This document shows, in pieces, positions 45,701 to 58,514 of a stretch of DNA of 64,000 bases (positions are counted from its first letter, which is position 1; each line of letters begins with the position of its first letter). The position numbers and the translations under genes are program-made. This DNA comes from Membranipora membranacea (lineage: Eukaryota > Bryozoa > Gymnolaemata > Cheilostomatida > Membraniporidae). The DNA lies in the NCBI GenBank assembly GCA_914767715.1, contig OU612068.1, positions 4,216,001 to 4,280,000 of the forward strand, read 5' to 3'. Below the pieces are notes generated by a model. That model did no database searches. It worked only from the letters and a program-made list of their open reading frames with translations, and had not been told where the DNA came from.

Positions 45701-46417
45701 GAACATATACGGCAAGTTTAGTTATCCATGACATATGTGGTGTTGTGGAAAATGCGCTGACTGACAAAGACTTTTGTATTTTGGTCTAGAACAAGACAAG
45801 AGCAAATGATACCTAGTACATCAGTGATCACTTTGGCAAACCTAGAGCATGATAAGCCTTCCAAAGGCATTTAGCAGTATGAGGCATAAAACAAACCGCA
45901 ATTCATCGCTTAATGTTTCATAAATAATATAGCATCCGGCTTATTTAAAAAAAATCCTTTCTATGTCATAGAGCAAAAGTAAAATCAAACAAAGTCACAA
46001 TACATACATGGTGACTGTGAGTAAATTGATTGATACTTTTACTTCTGCAGAAAACATGAGAGCAAAGTTCTGTGAAGTGAAGCAGTGTTGAAGTAGTGAG
46101 AAACATGACAAAAATATGTGTTCAAGTCAACGCATCAATGACAATTTTCTACGAACTTTAGCCGAATCAATGGGGCGCCTAAAGATCCCTAATCAAATAC
46201 CTAAGCATCGCCTTGCAAATTATTATCAGTCGAGTGACGTAAAAAAGCTGATAGTAAACAAATTACAGTGATACATTGGTAGCGGAATTACATTCATGTA
46301 ATTCCTACCGGTGTATCACCAAAGAAAGCTGACCTTTTACCCCTGACTTAGAGGACGATGTAGATCAGATTCACAGACATTTGATACAAATTACCTACAT
46401 TAATGTGAGCCACTCAT
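42753..46417. other. non-coding region between the peptide gene and FARSA
   Basis: AT-rich spacer. It holds a palindrome of the GTCTG..CAGAC family at 45323-45344 and a near-perfect hairpin at 46268-46319. A 75-codon - strand open frame (44020-43793) starts in a good context and has one hydrophobic segment, like the N-terminus of a type II membrane protein, but no continuing exon could be found. Confidence 0.45.
46268..46319. repeat. near-perfect 52-bp hairpin
   Basis: GTGATACATTGGTAGCGGAA faces TTCCTACCGGTGTATCAC, with ATTACATTCATGTAAT closing the stem almost without a loop. It lies about 100 bases beyond the FARSA stop codon. No clear target-site duplication. Confidence 0.65.
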
Positions 46418-49400
46418 TCACTTTAACCAGCAGATGGGGTTTTCTTGTACAACTTGCAGGTTTATCTTCGGTCCGATCAGGTCTCGGATGTTGTCTATGC
46501 CATATTTTATCATTGCAGGCCTAAAAAATCACAACATATAAAGATTGAGGCATTCGACAAAATAGGGAAAATACCATATAAGGGGGTGGGGTAAAATCAG
46601 TGGGTCGTCCAAGATAGACATGCTGGAGAGGCCATAAACCAATTCTAAATACATCCGCAACAAGAATAACACAACATAGGCTGTGAAAGCTGAGAACATT
46701 CGGAAGGTAATTATAACCTGGAAAACTCACTCGGAGGACCTGGTACTGTAGCCTTATCTCAACTTTTGATTTTGGGGGCATTGAGATAAGGCTGTTGTAG
46801 ATGCCAACTTTCGCTCACTGAATTCAATTCGATCCATTTACAAATGCATAAAAGTTGCGGCCCGTAAATGAAGTCTCCCACTGAGATTCTCTGAGCAATC
46901 AATGGCTATTAATCGAGACCAAATTCTGGGAACATGGTGCTATAGCAAAGAAAAGCCCTCCCTAATCATACCTTTCTAGGGAGAGGCCCCAGGCTATCAC
47001 AACAACGTCTTCCGGCAGACCCATAGGCAGTAACATCTCAGGTCGGAATATTCCTGAGTTGCCAACTTCTACCCATTTCTTCAAACCTTCATGGTAACTA
47101 AATATCTCCATACTCGGCTCTGTGTATGGGTTATATGCTGGCTTGAAACGTAACTTTGTTATTCCTGCAATGAAAAATATATTTTAGTATGTTTTGTATG
47201 TATTGCACATGCGGCTTCCCGTTGTCAAAATTCGGGCGGACGGGCAGAGGTCGATGAAGAATGGTAGTATCAGACTTGGAAAAATCTTTTCTAGACGTAG
47301 GAGTTTGTGGAGTTTTGAAACTGCTGTAATTAGTTGTTGTGTGATGGTTGTTGATTCTGCTGCTGATGTTAATGAACTCCCCCCCTTCACCACACATATC
47401 ACGTATTAGGAGGTCATCTAAGGTCGCTATACTGAAGTATTACAATTTTAGCAGCTTAATACATTCTGAAATCACATCAAAACAGAATACAAGCAGACTT
47501 AGGTAAGTTTCCTATATTATATTGCTCATGCCAGGTAAGGAATGAGTAATGGAACATTCTATTTGCACTTGGATTTGCTACCAAATTTATTGTAGTGACA
47601 TCAATCATGTCTATCCTCACATGACTATGACGATATAGTGTCAAGCCAACTTTGAATTTAAATAAGGTTTTCTTGGCTCTCATATGGAGTTTTGGTGTTT
47701 TTAATATTCTCCCTCCCTCGCAGGTTAAATTTTAGGTTTGGGAAGTGACTGAGTATCAGTATATCAACTTGGACACCTGTAGGTGGTGATATTAACATTG
47801 CTAGGGTATGATGAGCTTTGTTGACAACTTGATGGCTTAATGACCCGTAGAAATAGATGGCTGGAACCGACAAGAAGAGGAAAATTGATTATGTAAATTA
47901 AAAATACTCCGAAATTATTCACCATTGCAATGTGCCAAAATTGCAATTTAGACTGCAGAGATTGACAAAGATTCTCTCTCAGTGTGAGATGCAAAATATT
48001 ACACCAGGTCTTCATTCAGCATATAATGCAGCAAAGGTAAGTTTCAGCCACATCTGAATAATGAAAATACAATCATGACGGTGGAAAATGCGTACCTAGC
48101 TTGCGGAAGAACTCATTGATGACACCCATGAGGTCGCCCAGTGTAAGCCCGACATCAGCTACCACACCTTCTATCTGATGGAACTCGGCTAAATGAGTAT
48201 TGTCTAAAGTCTCATTTCTGAATACTCGATCTATTGAGAAATACTTCACAGGTTTGAATTCATCCTGCAAAATATACATACTGACATCAATAACAACATT
48301 GCAGATGCACTTGCAATACTCCACATAGGGCAGATCATTGTTGAGTTGTTGTACCTTTACGTCAGCTGTGACTGTTTCTACATTCAAAGGTTGGTATGAG
48401 ATAACTTCAGTCTGAGTAAGACAAACAGAAAATCGCATTCCATGTTTCGCAAAAACAACTTAAATGACATTGTAAGAGAAGGAAATGGCAACAGTACTTG
48501 GTCCAGAAACAAGATTAAAAATAGTACTAGCTAGTATGTTTAATTCACTTATTTTCCTAGTGGATTGTGAGTAAATACTCTCTCATCACTGTATAATTTT
48601 TTAGGTAATTATGTAAATTGCAAAACATAAAGCCCATCAAAAAGAAAAATGTTGTTTGGAAATCAAAATTTGACGAGTTCCGGATATTTTCATAATCATA
48701 TTTGAACGCTTGAAGAAGCTCAGACAGGTAGGTGGCTACGCACAGACAGACAAAGTTAAATTTTTCTCTGGTGATGGCAGTTTGAGTCTGATTCAGTGTG
48801 TAGTGCTCCGCGGAGCATAAATATGTCACCTCAGACATAATATATCGAGCATCAGTCTAGCCTTTTTCAAATTCTTTACACCTCTTTACAGCGTTCAAGA
48901 CCTAACGGAGAGCTAATTGCCTGTATGCTTTGACATGATACAGTATATTAAGCAAAAAAAATGAATATATATGTATACATATATATGTATCAGAGGTTGC
49001 TGGGAATCTGGTTATTGAAATTCTTCCATCATGTAGTTTTTTTGATGGTCATGAATTTAAATAGAAACAGCATGCACACAATAATCTTTTTCGGAAAAAA
49101 AACATCATTACTCACAAACTTATGTCTCTGCCATTACCCATGATGTTAATGATTGGGAATAAGCAAGCATTTCTTTAGGCAAATCCAGAGTGTCATAGCA
49201 CAACCGGACTTCAACAATTTCTTTCATTCAGTAATATTCGGGTCTAAATGACAAAGTAACCCCTTTTTGCGAGAGGTCATTTTCAGTTCATTGATTTTGC
49301 ACCAAAATTCAGTTGTATAAGATCTAATCCCTCCTGTCGAGGCTAATTTTAAATTTTGCCCTTCCGATTCCAATCTAAAACAGCAAAGCTTGCCAATGGT

Positions 49401-52400
49401 GGGAGGAGGAAATTATTCGAAAACGTCACAACGCTACAGTCAGTACCAGTTAAGCATATTCAGCAATCATTACTGCCAACATTTAGATGTTATCTTGGCA
49501 GTAGTAACACTTTAACTTTAACTCTTAACTTTTTCCGCATCATTTAAAACCTTATTGTAATATCTAGATTCTAGAAGGTCTCAATTGAATGCACAGAAAA
49601 AGAGATCAGACCAAACCGGACATAAATTGAAACATGCACACATCATAAAGGTAAAATAAACGAGATTCCAGAGAAATTAAAGCAAAGTGAGCCGATGACT
49701 GGCGAAATCGATTCAATGTTACTCATCCACCTCTTATCAAATCTATGAGGACTGACCTGTGAAGATGCTATCATTCAAAACTGTTAGAGTGATGCAATCA
49801 TTATCAAGCTTATCATTGCTGTAATTGTTACACTTAGCAATACCTAGGATCGATACCAATCCTATGTGCTTCTATCATACTATTCTTTTCCAAAGCCATC
49901 TAATGGAGGGTTCACCCAGTAAGATGGTGCAATGGGAACAAATCTGCCTATTTGAAAAATCGTGTCTCATCGCGGTAGTTATTACACATAGCAGTAACAC
50001 TTTGGACGGATGCCGATCCTCAGGGTGACTGTCATGTTATTCTTTCCGAAGCCATCTAATGAGGACTTGTTCCAAACACCTAATAAAACACCTGGATCAT
50101 GAGTAACGCCAATAGTTTACAACATGATGCAATTAATTAATTCTATACATGAAATTTTTAGAATGACACTAGTGGCATCTAACCCAGAGTGTGAATTCTT
50201 ATATTTCTTCTTTTGGCGGCCAATGCGTTAAATCAAAAAATAAAATAAAATTGTTACATGTAGGCTGTACTTTAAGCCAGTATTAACTTTACAACAAAAT
50301 TTGAATATTTTGCAAGACGGATCAAAAGGTTTGAATTCTTATTAATAGTACACTATTAATCGTAGACATACCCCAGAGAACCATACCCCAGAGAAAAGAG
50401 GAATGCCTAGGTAGACTAGTGAGGCATCATGGGATCACTAGTGGGAGAGACCGTTAGTACACTGAATAAACTCCCACGAGATCACAACCTAGTGCACTGA
50501 ATTGCTGCGATGTGATTGACAAAACAGGTGTAGATTACATAAGACTCATCTACATGTTGAGTAAACCATGTAAGTTACTTTAATGAGACAGCTTTTTTTA
50601 ATCAGTTGGCTAAAAGTCACCTCCGGTCAGTAACTGCTCTCAGCAACGGCCAGGCTTAATTACTGAGGAGTTAGGCTCCTCATCTTCCGTCATTAATTTA
50701 ATTCATATTCATATTTAATTCAATAAGTTCATCAGCAAAGTTTGGGAAAACTGTCAAGTATTTTTCATTCAAGATGACCCACCTCCCCTCCCCCAATATG
50801 AAAAAAAGATTTCATTCACTAGCCTGAATTAATTTTTCTAAGAATGTCTGTTCAGTGCAGAACATTGAGATCTTCTTTGTTTTTCCCCTTTAATTATGAG
50901 TGTGAATCAAAGAAGATAGGACAGACAATACTAAAGAGTTGCAACAGTTAAATTTTCGTTGCACACTGATATATGATGTTAGATGAGTTTCTGTGGAAAT
51001 TAACAGTTAATAATGTCCAGAAGTTTGATTTGAAATTGACATGGTATGGTGTTTAATGTGTGATTTAGCTACCCTAATTCCCAGGCATCCGACACCAGAA
51101 GTCATGCCATTTCCATAATTCAATTTTGCAAGTTCCATAATTTCGAAACGAGCAGGAGGCAGGTCAATTGGAGAATAGTACCTAGATGCCACATAAAGAA
51201 TTCCTTAATAATAATGTTGGTCAGTTCAAGAGAGGGAATCTGTTAATTAATTGAAACCACTCTTTCGGACGTTATACGGGAAAACCTCGCTGTCAAACCT
51301 TACATACAGCTGTTGTATCTCTTATTATTACCTTCTGACCCAGTTTGTGTAGAAGTCTCGCGCTCACAGCTGTAGTGTGGGTTCTGAGTATATTTTTCTG
51401 TGCTTCTTTTATTTTCCAGTCATATTTATATCCGACTGAGCCGTACCCTCCCTCACTGTGCACTTTACGAACTCGCTCTAAGTATTCTTTGGGGAAGTTA
51501 TTAGATGTGGCAGGATCTACAAGTAAATCATTGTACATCCATGAAAGGAAAAAAGAATCGAGGACTGCTCGGTTCTTCGCTTTTGTTTTTGGCGTCTTAC
51601 TCTTTGGGAAACAAAGAAATATTTTTGGCCATGAATGAGATGATGAAATGGTGTGAAAACATAGTAACATCAATTTAGTATTATGTTTGAAATTACACTG
51701 TTGAACGAAAGAGTAAAAGCGGTCGAAAGAAAAGTCCATTGGATGTAATGTCTCTTGTGGTGAATGGACAACTCTTAATAGATGTATCTTCACTATTTAG
51801 TTCTGTGGTATTTTTCATAATGCGGTAATCACTTAAACATAAACAAACATGTTCCTGAGTCCTTAACTTGAGGAGGAAATTTGTCATTTTAAGCATATTT
51901 CCATATTTTTTGCTAATTGGAAATTTGCTTAATTTTTTATCTAGATAGACAGTTGGCGTCTGATGATAATTTATCTGAAGGTGCGTTTCCTGGAGTCGGA
52001 ATTTTATGATTAAAGCGAGGTCGTTTATTCAAATAATCTAATTTCTATGTTTGATTTGGTAGAGTGGTGAGGGTTACCAGATAAGAAGAAGGTGTCATGT
52101 GCGTCTCTAGCTGGGTGCTGCTGGGGCTGGAACAGAGCATCAAAGTTCCAAAAGCAATTCTCTACAAAGTTGTTGGTGGGCATTTCTGAGAATCTACAAT
52201 GAAACCATTGGTGGTTCAGAACATTCATAGAAGTTTCACCAAAGGTTAGAAAAAGTGCCTGGTCAATGATGATAGAAAATTTTGTTTTCAACCGTAATCT
52301 CATTACCGATGCTGGGAATGCGGTTGATGATAATGCTACTATGATCAGCCCGGGCATCGTTTGAGCACTATAAGGTGCACGTATAAGATGCATGATTTCT

Positions 52401-55400
52401 GTCTCACTAATCACCATGCGGCTATTTTAAGGCCGCACGAGACCACTTCTGCATCAAGGTCACAAATCTAGGGAGTGAAACAGGGTCAAAACATTAGTGG
52501 AGTACAGAAGATAGACACCCTTGATCATGCTCAACACAAATTCAATTAAGTGTAGAGTTTATTTACAACTAAAATCTAGTGTGACTGGAAGCAATAACTC
52601 TGACAACTCAGCAACTTATAGTTACAGCACATACTATTTGCATTCTTTAAATAATCATCAAAGTTAATTTAATTTATGCGGATAAGTACAAATTATAATG
52701 CTTATTTGGAGTTACAACACCCACCCCATTTCTAAGAAAATCTGTCTGTATTCGGCTCTGATTTTTAGCAGGGGATGTAAATATCCGCTCGTAGGCAAAA
52801 CTCCCATCGCATCAAAATTCAGAGGCTTGAACATCAGGTCTTTCCAGGAGCCGCTGCAAAAAAGTACATGCATATTATAAATATAAATCAGCAAATATTT
52901 GCTATCAGTGGGCATCTCAGTAGCCATATTATCACATATTTCTGTGAAAGGATTGTACATTCATGAACTCTTCATGATCGCAATATAGACATCTCTTAAC
53001 ACATGTTAGAGTTGCGCAGTCAGAACCTACGTTAGATTGATCTGTTGTTGTCATGAGAATAGTAATCAGTACGATTATAGACACTGTAAAAAGTGCATGT
53101 CCACCCTTCAACATTTATTTATACTCTCATAGTTGAAATATTTCACAACTTAGCTCAATAGTTTAACACTTTTTTGATGGTCTGTGGCAGGTAAAATGCT
53201 CAATAACTAGACTAAGATAGGTATGACGTCATGCAATCAGAGAAGGAAAAAATATGAAAATCAAAATTGATTGTTTGGAGTTATCTTTGCCTAAATTATA
53301 GGAGAACCTCCATACTTTCCGCGATTCATGAGTGTTTGCATCAACTTAAAATCGATAAATCGGTCAAACAAAAAATCCAAAGATTCTGAATTTAAATCCT
53401 ATGTTCATATTTTGAAGACTTCCTAATCAGGGCACCACAAAATCCCAAACAGAAACCACAATTATCGACACAGGATGTGTGGAAACAAAGAAGGAGAATT
53501 ACAAAACACTGCACTTAGCACCCAGACATCAAACTCTAACAATCCTGTGAAGCGTGCTATACGCTGCTGCTGCCTTTAAGGAATTTCAATATAAATATGA
53601 TTCCTTTTAGAGCAAATAAAAACTCATAACAAATCAGACATTGGCAGCAAATTTGAGCCACAAACACAGACAGTGAATGGTCCATTGACTCTAAAATAAA
53701 CAGCAAACAATGTGCAGAAAACACCTGCATTGTATTTTTAGTGTATGTTGGCAAGATCAAAGTGGTTTTACTCAAATGTAGTATAAAATTGAGCTTTCCT
53801 GTGTGGAATGTGTAGCTTTGACATGGCTTGATTGACTATAACTGCTTAGAAGGCTATCAGGTAGCCGTGGAGGTAGTAAAAAGCGCTGCTGTTATTCACA
53901 TCAAGGAAGCGCGGAAGAATTATTTTGGTAAGCAACTAACTAGAGATTGTAACCAATTAAATTGTCCATTAGACTAAAGATATATTAAGGCAGCCTAGTG
54001 GAAATATTATTGGGATCATGAGTATTGTAGCGATGGAGAGAGTCGCTATTATTAAGTAAATGTCGCACTATACCCTCTGACCAAAATAGTCCTGTGGACT
54101 TACTATAAATAACAGGCACTCTACCAAGATATGAAATAATAAATATCAGCCTAAAATTGCAATCACGGACAATATCTTCATTTCGTAACAGGTGTTTGTT
54201 CAAGAAGTCACTTTTCTAGAAGTGCCATTCAAGATTTAAAACGACAATGGAATACTGATTACATTTACAATTACCATCAGTTCAGAACACTACAATTGTG
54301 AAATTTGTCTCAGCAATCAAAATCAATTTATCTTTTCAGGTCATTTCAGACATACAGCGCGAGCAGTGCAGCATGGAGTACGGATACACATACAGGTCTG
54401 AGGTTAAGAGATATCCTTGTATGCTTCTGAGTCCACAGAAAACAATAAAACTATCATCAAATTACATGCATCAGCCTGTCGTCCTGATGATTAAGCTGCC
54501 ATTGGATTTGTTAGAAGAACATCAAACTGAGAATGGGAAATCTGACGCCGCAGATTCAAAGAATAACACAGAAATGGATATGTTGGACGATACTACATAT
54601 TCCATACCTCACAGGAATAGTCACCTACATGTTAGTGCGTCAACAAACACTAGGTCAACAACAAACACTAGCTCAGAGGATGATAACGAATTATTTCCAG
54701 ACAGTCTAAGCCAGGCTACCACAGACAATATAAGTGAGAGTCTGCTGGATATTGAGACAGATTTTCATGTCAGTCAATCACAAACTCAAGGAAAAGGAGA
54801 AACAAAACATAAAACAGGAAGACTTGAGTTATCCTCTCCTCAACAAAAGGAAGATGACTCAACAGGAGATTGGACAGGCTGCTGTAATGATCATACAGTA
54901 CACAGCTTGCAAAGAAAAATGACTACTAGCCTGCATCAAAGGCATGAAAATAATGATGAAGCAAAAAACCAAAGTTTAGATAAAAGTTCAGAATGGGTAG
55001 CTAAAAACCGTTTGTTATACACGGCCCCTGCCTCCTTCCACTGCTCATCCGCTGATGAGTCTGATGAGGAGCCACGACTCCACCTACCTGGTCCGTATGC
55101 ACGCCGTAACTCTACGGATATGCTACTCGAGGAAGCTAAGCAAGCCTATGCTGAACAATCACTAAGATACTACCATGTCCTGAAGGATGGTATCACTGGT
55201 GACAAAAGAGAGTTATCTTCTCCCTTAACAAATGACTTTAGCGATAGAAGTGACACTGAGACAGATTCTAGCAGATCAAGTATATCTGGTTTTGATTTCT
55301 CTGAACAAACTGAAGACTCGGTGCCAAGGCTGCTAGTTCCCAAACTGTACGATAAACTTGATAAATTAGATGTGATGGAAATAAAGAGGTCAACACCAGA

Positions 55401-58136
55401 AGGTCATGTACTCGAAAAGACCAACAGTGAGTGGGAGAAATCTGAGAACCGTGTAACTAGTAAAGTGATCGAGAGGGTGCCTTCATTCATAGCTCACACA
55501 TAGAAAATATGTACAAACAACAAGAAAGAGAGGTTGTAAAATATCACAAGCAACTTGCTCATCTTTTTTTTTAGAAACAATAGACCCTGGTGATCTTATA
55601 CCTATTTTAAAAATTACAACACTTGTACACATTTTATTGTTTTGTCTTCTCTCAAATTCTGCCATTTTAGGTTTACTTTACGGATTCATACTGACTGATT
55701 GTTATTGATACTTACGTTGCTATCATTTCTGGTGTAAGGTCTGTTTCTGGTTTAGTGAGTGTCAGAGTGAACGCAGAACCTTTAGATACCAAATATGTAG
55801 TAACTTTTCTGAAATATGAAAATATAGGCGGCATGATAAACATTATAAATATTCAAACCATATATAAAGTTGTATACACCTGCAAAAGGTTGAGGCAACT
55901 CCATCAAATGCAAAAAAACTGGATAAACAGATGATTCTCATCATCCAGATTGGTTATATCAGCACAAAAACAGCTGCACTGGCTAGCACTAGTATAGTGG
56001 AGAGCAAATATCTTCATCAGAATTTTTCTCCTATACATCTAATTTGTCATAAGATGAATTTAAAGCGATAAAGAGTTTGATTACCAAAAAAAGTTATGTT
56101 TTACTGACATTTCAGCGATTAGTTTCCTCTTTTTGAACTCTGCCTTGTCTTTATCAGAAATTTCATCAAGTTTGAGCTCACTGATTCTCTTGAGACAATC
56201 CTGTACATGGTCCTCTACTGATGGAACCTGTAAAATGGGGACATGTCAAAAAAACATTCATCTCATCAACCAATTTTAAATATCTTACAGTCAGTTTGCT
56301 CAGTTGTGGGCAAGTTGGTTTTAATCTTGCATGTAGGAACTTACTGGAATCAAATAACTAATGGTTTTTTGAACATCACCGATATGAGAAATAGATGTTG
56401 AAATAATTTGCCAGCCATAAAAAAATAGATGGTTGTACTTAGCATAGCCTGGTATATTGTTAAGGGGGGGGGGGGGTGAGATAATCTCAATATATTAGCT
56501 TACCTTCTTTTTCACCACGGGACCACCTTCTGCTTTTTTATCTATTGAGATCCATTGTGCTGACATGGCTTTACTGAAGCCTATCTTTGCATTCGGTATG
56601 GTTTTCTGGAAAAGACATGTCACATGCTACATCATGGTATTTAACATTATCATTATACAATATTCAACCCAAATTATGATGAAGGCACAGGCCTTCTTGG
56701 TTGGTGCAAGTCCAGTGGTCGAGTGCCCAGTGGGCAAAGGCTTTGACCACTGGGGCCCTCGACCACTTTCATCCACATGCCTCCTGTAGTTGGTGCAAGA
56801 CCAGTGGTCAAGTGTCCCAGTGATTAAAGGCTTTGACAACTGGTGCACTCGACCACTGAACTGAACTACAGAAGGCATGTGGATGAAAGTTTGAGTGGGT
56901 GACAGAAGTGGAAAATTACACAGTGGAATTTAAAGTTCATGTGAATATAGGCGAAAGGAGATGAGATCTGATTTCACCCAACTGATTTAAATGACACTCA
57001 ATACCATTTAATGTTTTAGGTAGCGCTTAGCGAAGACTGCGACAAACAGAGTCAAAAATTTTAATCACATTTCCTGACATCCTCGGTCTTATTGAACGCT
57101 ATGTAACATAATTACCATGAGTTGAGCCTGTGTCACTCCTTCATCAGGTATAGCTTTGAACAGATTAACTTCATAACTGCCATTCTTGGCGCAGTTTTCA
57201 CCTTCATCTGTTAGTTTCAGCTCTTTTGAGTTTTGTTGCTGCACTTGGACGACCTACATTGAATAACAAATACATCATTAGTCAATAGTGTTGTATATAA
57301 CGATCAGGAGACAATTGGGCTCATTGAAGAACACTTTTGTTTCAATCCTCACTCAAATTAATGACTAGCGCAAAATGGTCCGCTAACAAAGATAGTCATG
57401 ACTAGGCTATATATATATTATACAATCATATGAGCTTTAAAACCATCCACTTGATCTCAACTAAGAAGATCTGAGACTGGATAATAATAGAAAGCAGTAA
57501 TCATCATGATCAGTGTGAAACAATGTATTCCGAGACACTTAAACGTTTCATTCCTGCGGTAAAATGAATAAAGACGAGCAAGCCAGTCAGGTACCCCAAC
57601 AGTGACATTTTAAAATGCTTAACTTACCCCAGCAAAGTTTGACCATGAAGGAAGAACCTATATGGGGTATCCCACAGGCCTTCTATGTCTTACTTACTAG
57701 CTGGTTATCCTAGTAGTTGTAATTTTACTTCACTTGACAACGTCAACTACTAGTACAAGCTAGTTAATGTTATTTTAGTTACTAGTAGCTCACTGGTTCA
57801 ACCAAAGTCCAAGGAGTATTACTCTTGCCTTGGAGACATGGTTTAACTTCAACTTTATTATCATAGGAAACATCAGTCAATGGAGTGATTTCATTTATTG
57901 TAGTACTTATCATCCATAATAAACTATAACGAGGATATTATTATAATAATAATAATAATAATACTGTACTTTATTATTATTATTATCATTATTTGACTTA
58001 CATTTTCGAAACAGTTAAGACTTTTCAGGGCCCCAACAATAGTCTGGTGATCTTTCTTAAGACTATCTGAGATTTCCACTGAGTCTATGGGGCTCTTTTT
58101 GTCCAGTATTTTTAGTATCTCCTCATTCAAATCCAT
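46418..58136 (-). CDS. FARSA: cytosolic phenylalanyl-tRNA synthetase alpha subunit
   Basis: Complete gene of 11 exons, 493 residues (human 508). Exons, in gene order: 58136-58002, 57253-57116, 56605-56504, 56227-56109, 55808-55716, 52853-52725, 52193-52078, 51516-51332, 48264-48096, 47164-46972, 46520-46418. All junctions agree in phase. The enzyme charges tRNA-Phe as an alpha2-beta2 tetramer in the cytosol. The N-terminal winged-helix region ([14 protein letters not shown]..., residues 1 to about 170) precedes the class II catalytic core: motif 1 region [14 protein letters not shown] (222-235), motif 2 [19 protein letters not shown] with Arg355 and Glu357, and motif 3 GLSLERP with Arg460. 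The [17 protein letters not shown] stretch is a family hallmark. The start is the ATG at 58136; the frame continues upstream only to a TTG. Intron 5 (52854-55715) holds a + strand open frame. Confidence 0.95.
49837..50063. repeat. diverged tandem duplication in a FARSA intron
   Basis: Two blocks share gatgccgatcct-like and cat.ttattcttt..aagccatctaatg sequences (49837-49905 and 49988-50063), spaced about 155 bases apart. Lies in intron 8 of FARSA. An old duplication. Confidence 0.45.
54373..55503 (+). CDS. nested 376-residue acidic Ser/Thr-rich protein, function unknown
   Basis: A long open frame, 377 codons with stop, lies inside intron 5 of FARSA on the opposite strand. The ATG at 54373 has a strong context (cagcATGG). 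The frame stays open upstream to 54298, and acceptor-like sites (ttttcag at 54333-54339, tttcag at 54348) mean it could instead be a last exon. An open frame this long is most unlikely by chance in such AT-rich DNA. The product starts [19 protein letters not shown], has one mildly hydrophobic segment ([12 protein letters not shown]), then long disordered stretches rich in Ser, Thr, Asp, Glu and Asn, and a more ordered part ([20 protein letters not shown]). I do not recognise it. VISDIQREQ just before the Met, with the Ser-rich tail, faintly recalls the SH3BP5 C-terminal half (MISDEIHERR), but this is weak. Confidence 0.55.
   Translation: MEYGYTYRSEVKRYPCMLLSPQKTIKLSSNYMHQPVVLMIKLPLDLLEEHQTENGKSDAADSKNNTEMDMLDDTTYSIPHRNSHLHVSASTNTRSTTNTSSEDDNELFPDSLSQATTDNISESLLDIETDFHVSQSQTQGKGETKHKTGRLELSSPQQKEDDSTGDWTGCCNDHTVHSLQRKMTTSLHQRHENNDEAKNQSLDKSSEWVAKNRLLYTAPASFHCSSADESDEEPRLHLPGPYARRNSTDMLLEEAKQAYAEQSLRYYHVLKDGITGDKRELSSPLTNDFSDRSDTETDSSRSSISGFDFSEQTEDSVPRLLVPKLYDKLDKLDVMEIKRSTPEGHVLEKTNSEWEKSENRVTSKVIERVPSFIAHT
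56701..56889. repeat. compound tandem and inverted repeat in FARSA intron 3 region
   Basis: Two units beginning TTGGTGCAAG and ending CTCGACCACT (56701-56767 and about 56790-56857) are each internally palindromic around CCAGTGGTC/GACCACTGG. The second unit is bracketed by an outer inverted pair: tttcatccacatgcctcctg at 56767-56786 against cagaaggcatgtggatgaaa at 56869-56888. Lies between FARSA exons 3 and 2. Likely a small foldback element that duplicated within itself. Confidence 0.6.
57942..57992. repeat. AAT/TTA microsatellite inverted repeat
   Basis: A run of taa units, a short gap, then a run of tta units, able to form a hairpin. It lies within 10 bases of the exon 1 donor of FARSA (58001), so it is at the very start of intron 1. 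Confidence 0.7.
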
Positions 58137-58514
58137 TTTACAGTGCAGAATGGTAGTGGATGTCAATGAATAATGTTTGACTTTTTTCTAATGCAATGTG
58201 GTAGACATTGAACTATTTTGATTTTTGTGAATTAATATTCAGATTGACATTACCAGATAATAACTAGAGATCAAGGACAAATCAATAAGTTTGAGAATGG
58301 AATGGCTAAAAAAAATAACCAAAGATGCTTGAGACCTTGATGTAGAGTCCGCTTTGAGCCCCTCTCAGTCCAAATTAATATATTATCTAGGTCTAATCAG
58401 ATGATTTCCACTAACAGTTTATATTTACATTTAATAACTTGTCAAACCTGGACCAATATTCACAGTTGTTAGAGGCAAAATACACACTCAATCTGTTTAT
58501 ACTGTCCAGCAGAC
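58137..58514. promoter_or_regulatory. shared divergent promoter region of FARSA and the SH3BP5-like gene
   Basis: The two start codons point away from each other, only about 380 bases apart. Both 5' untranslated regions and the core promoters should therefore lie here, unless non-coding first exons exist elsewhere. No convincing TATA box can be singled out in this AT-rich stretch. Inference from geometry. Confidence 0.45.

Noticed and set aside
53861-53927. Possible upstream exon of the nested frame ([20 protein letters not shown]...)
   Set aside because: Acceptor, donor and phase would allow joining to 54349, but there is no start codon upstream and no recognisable homology; too weak to annotate.
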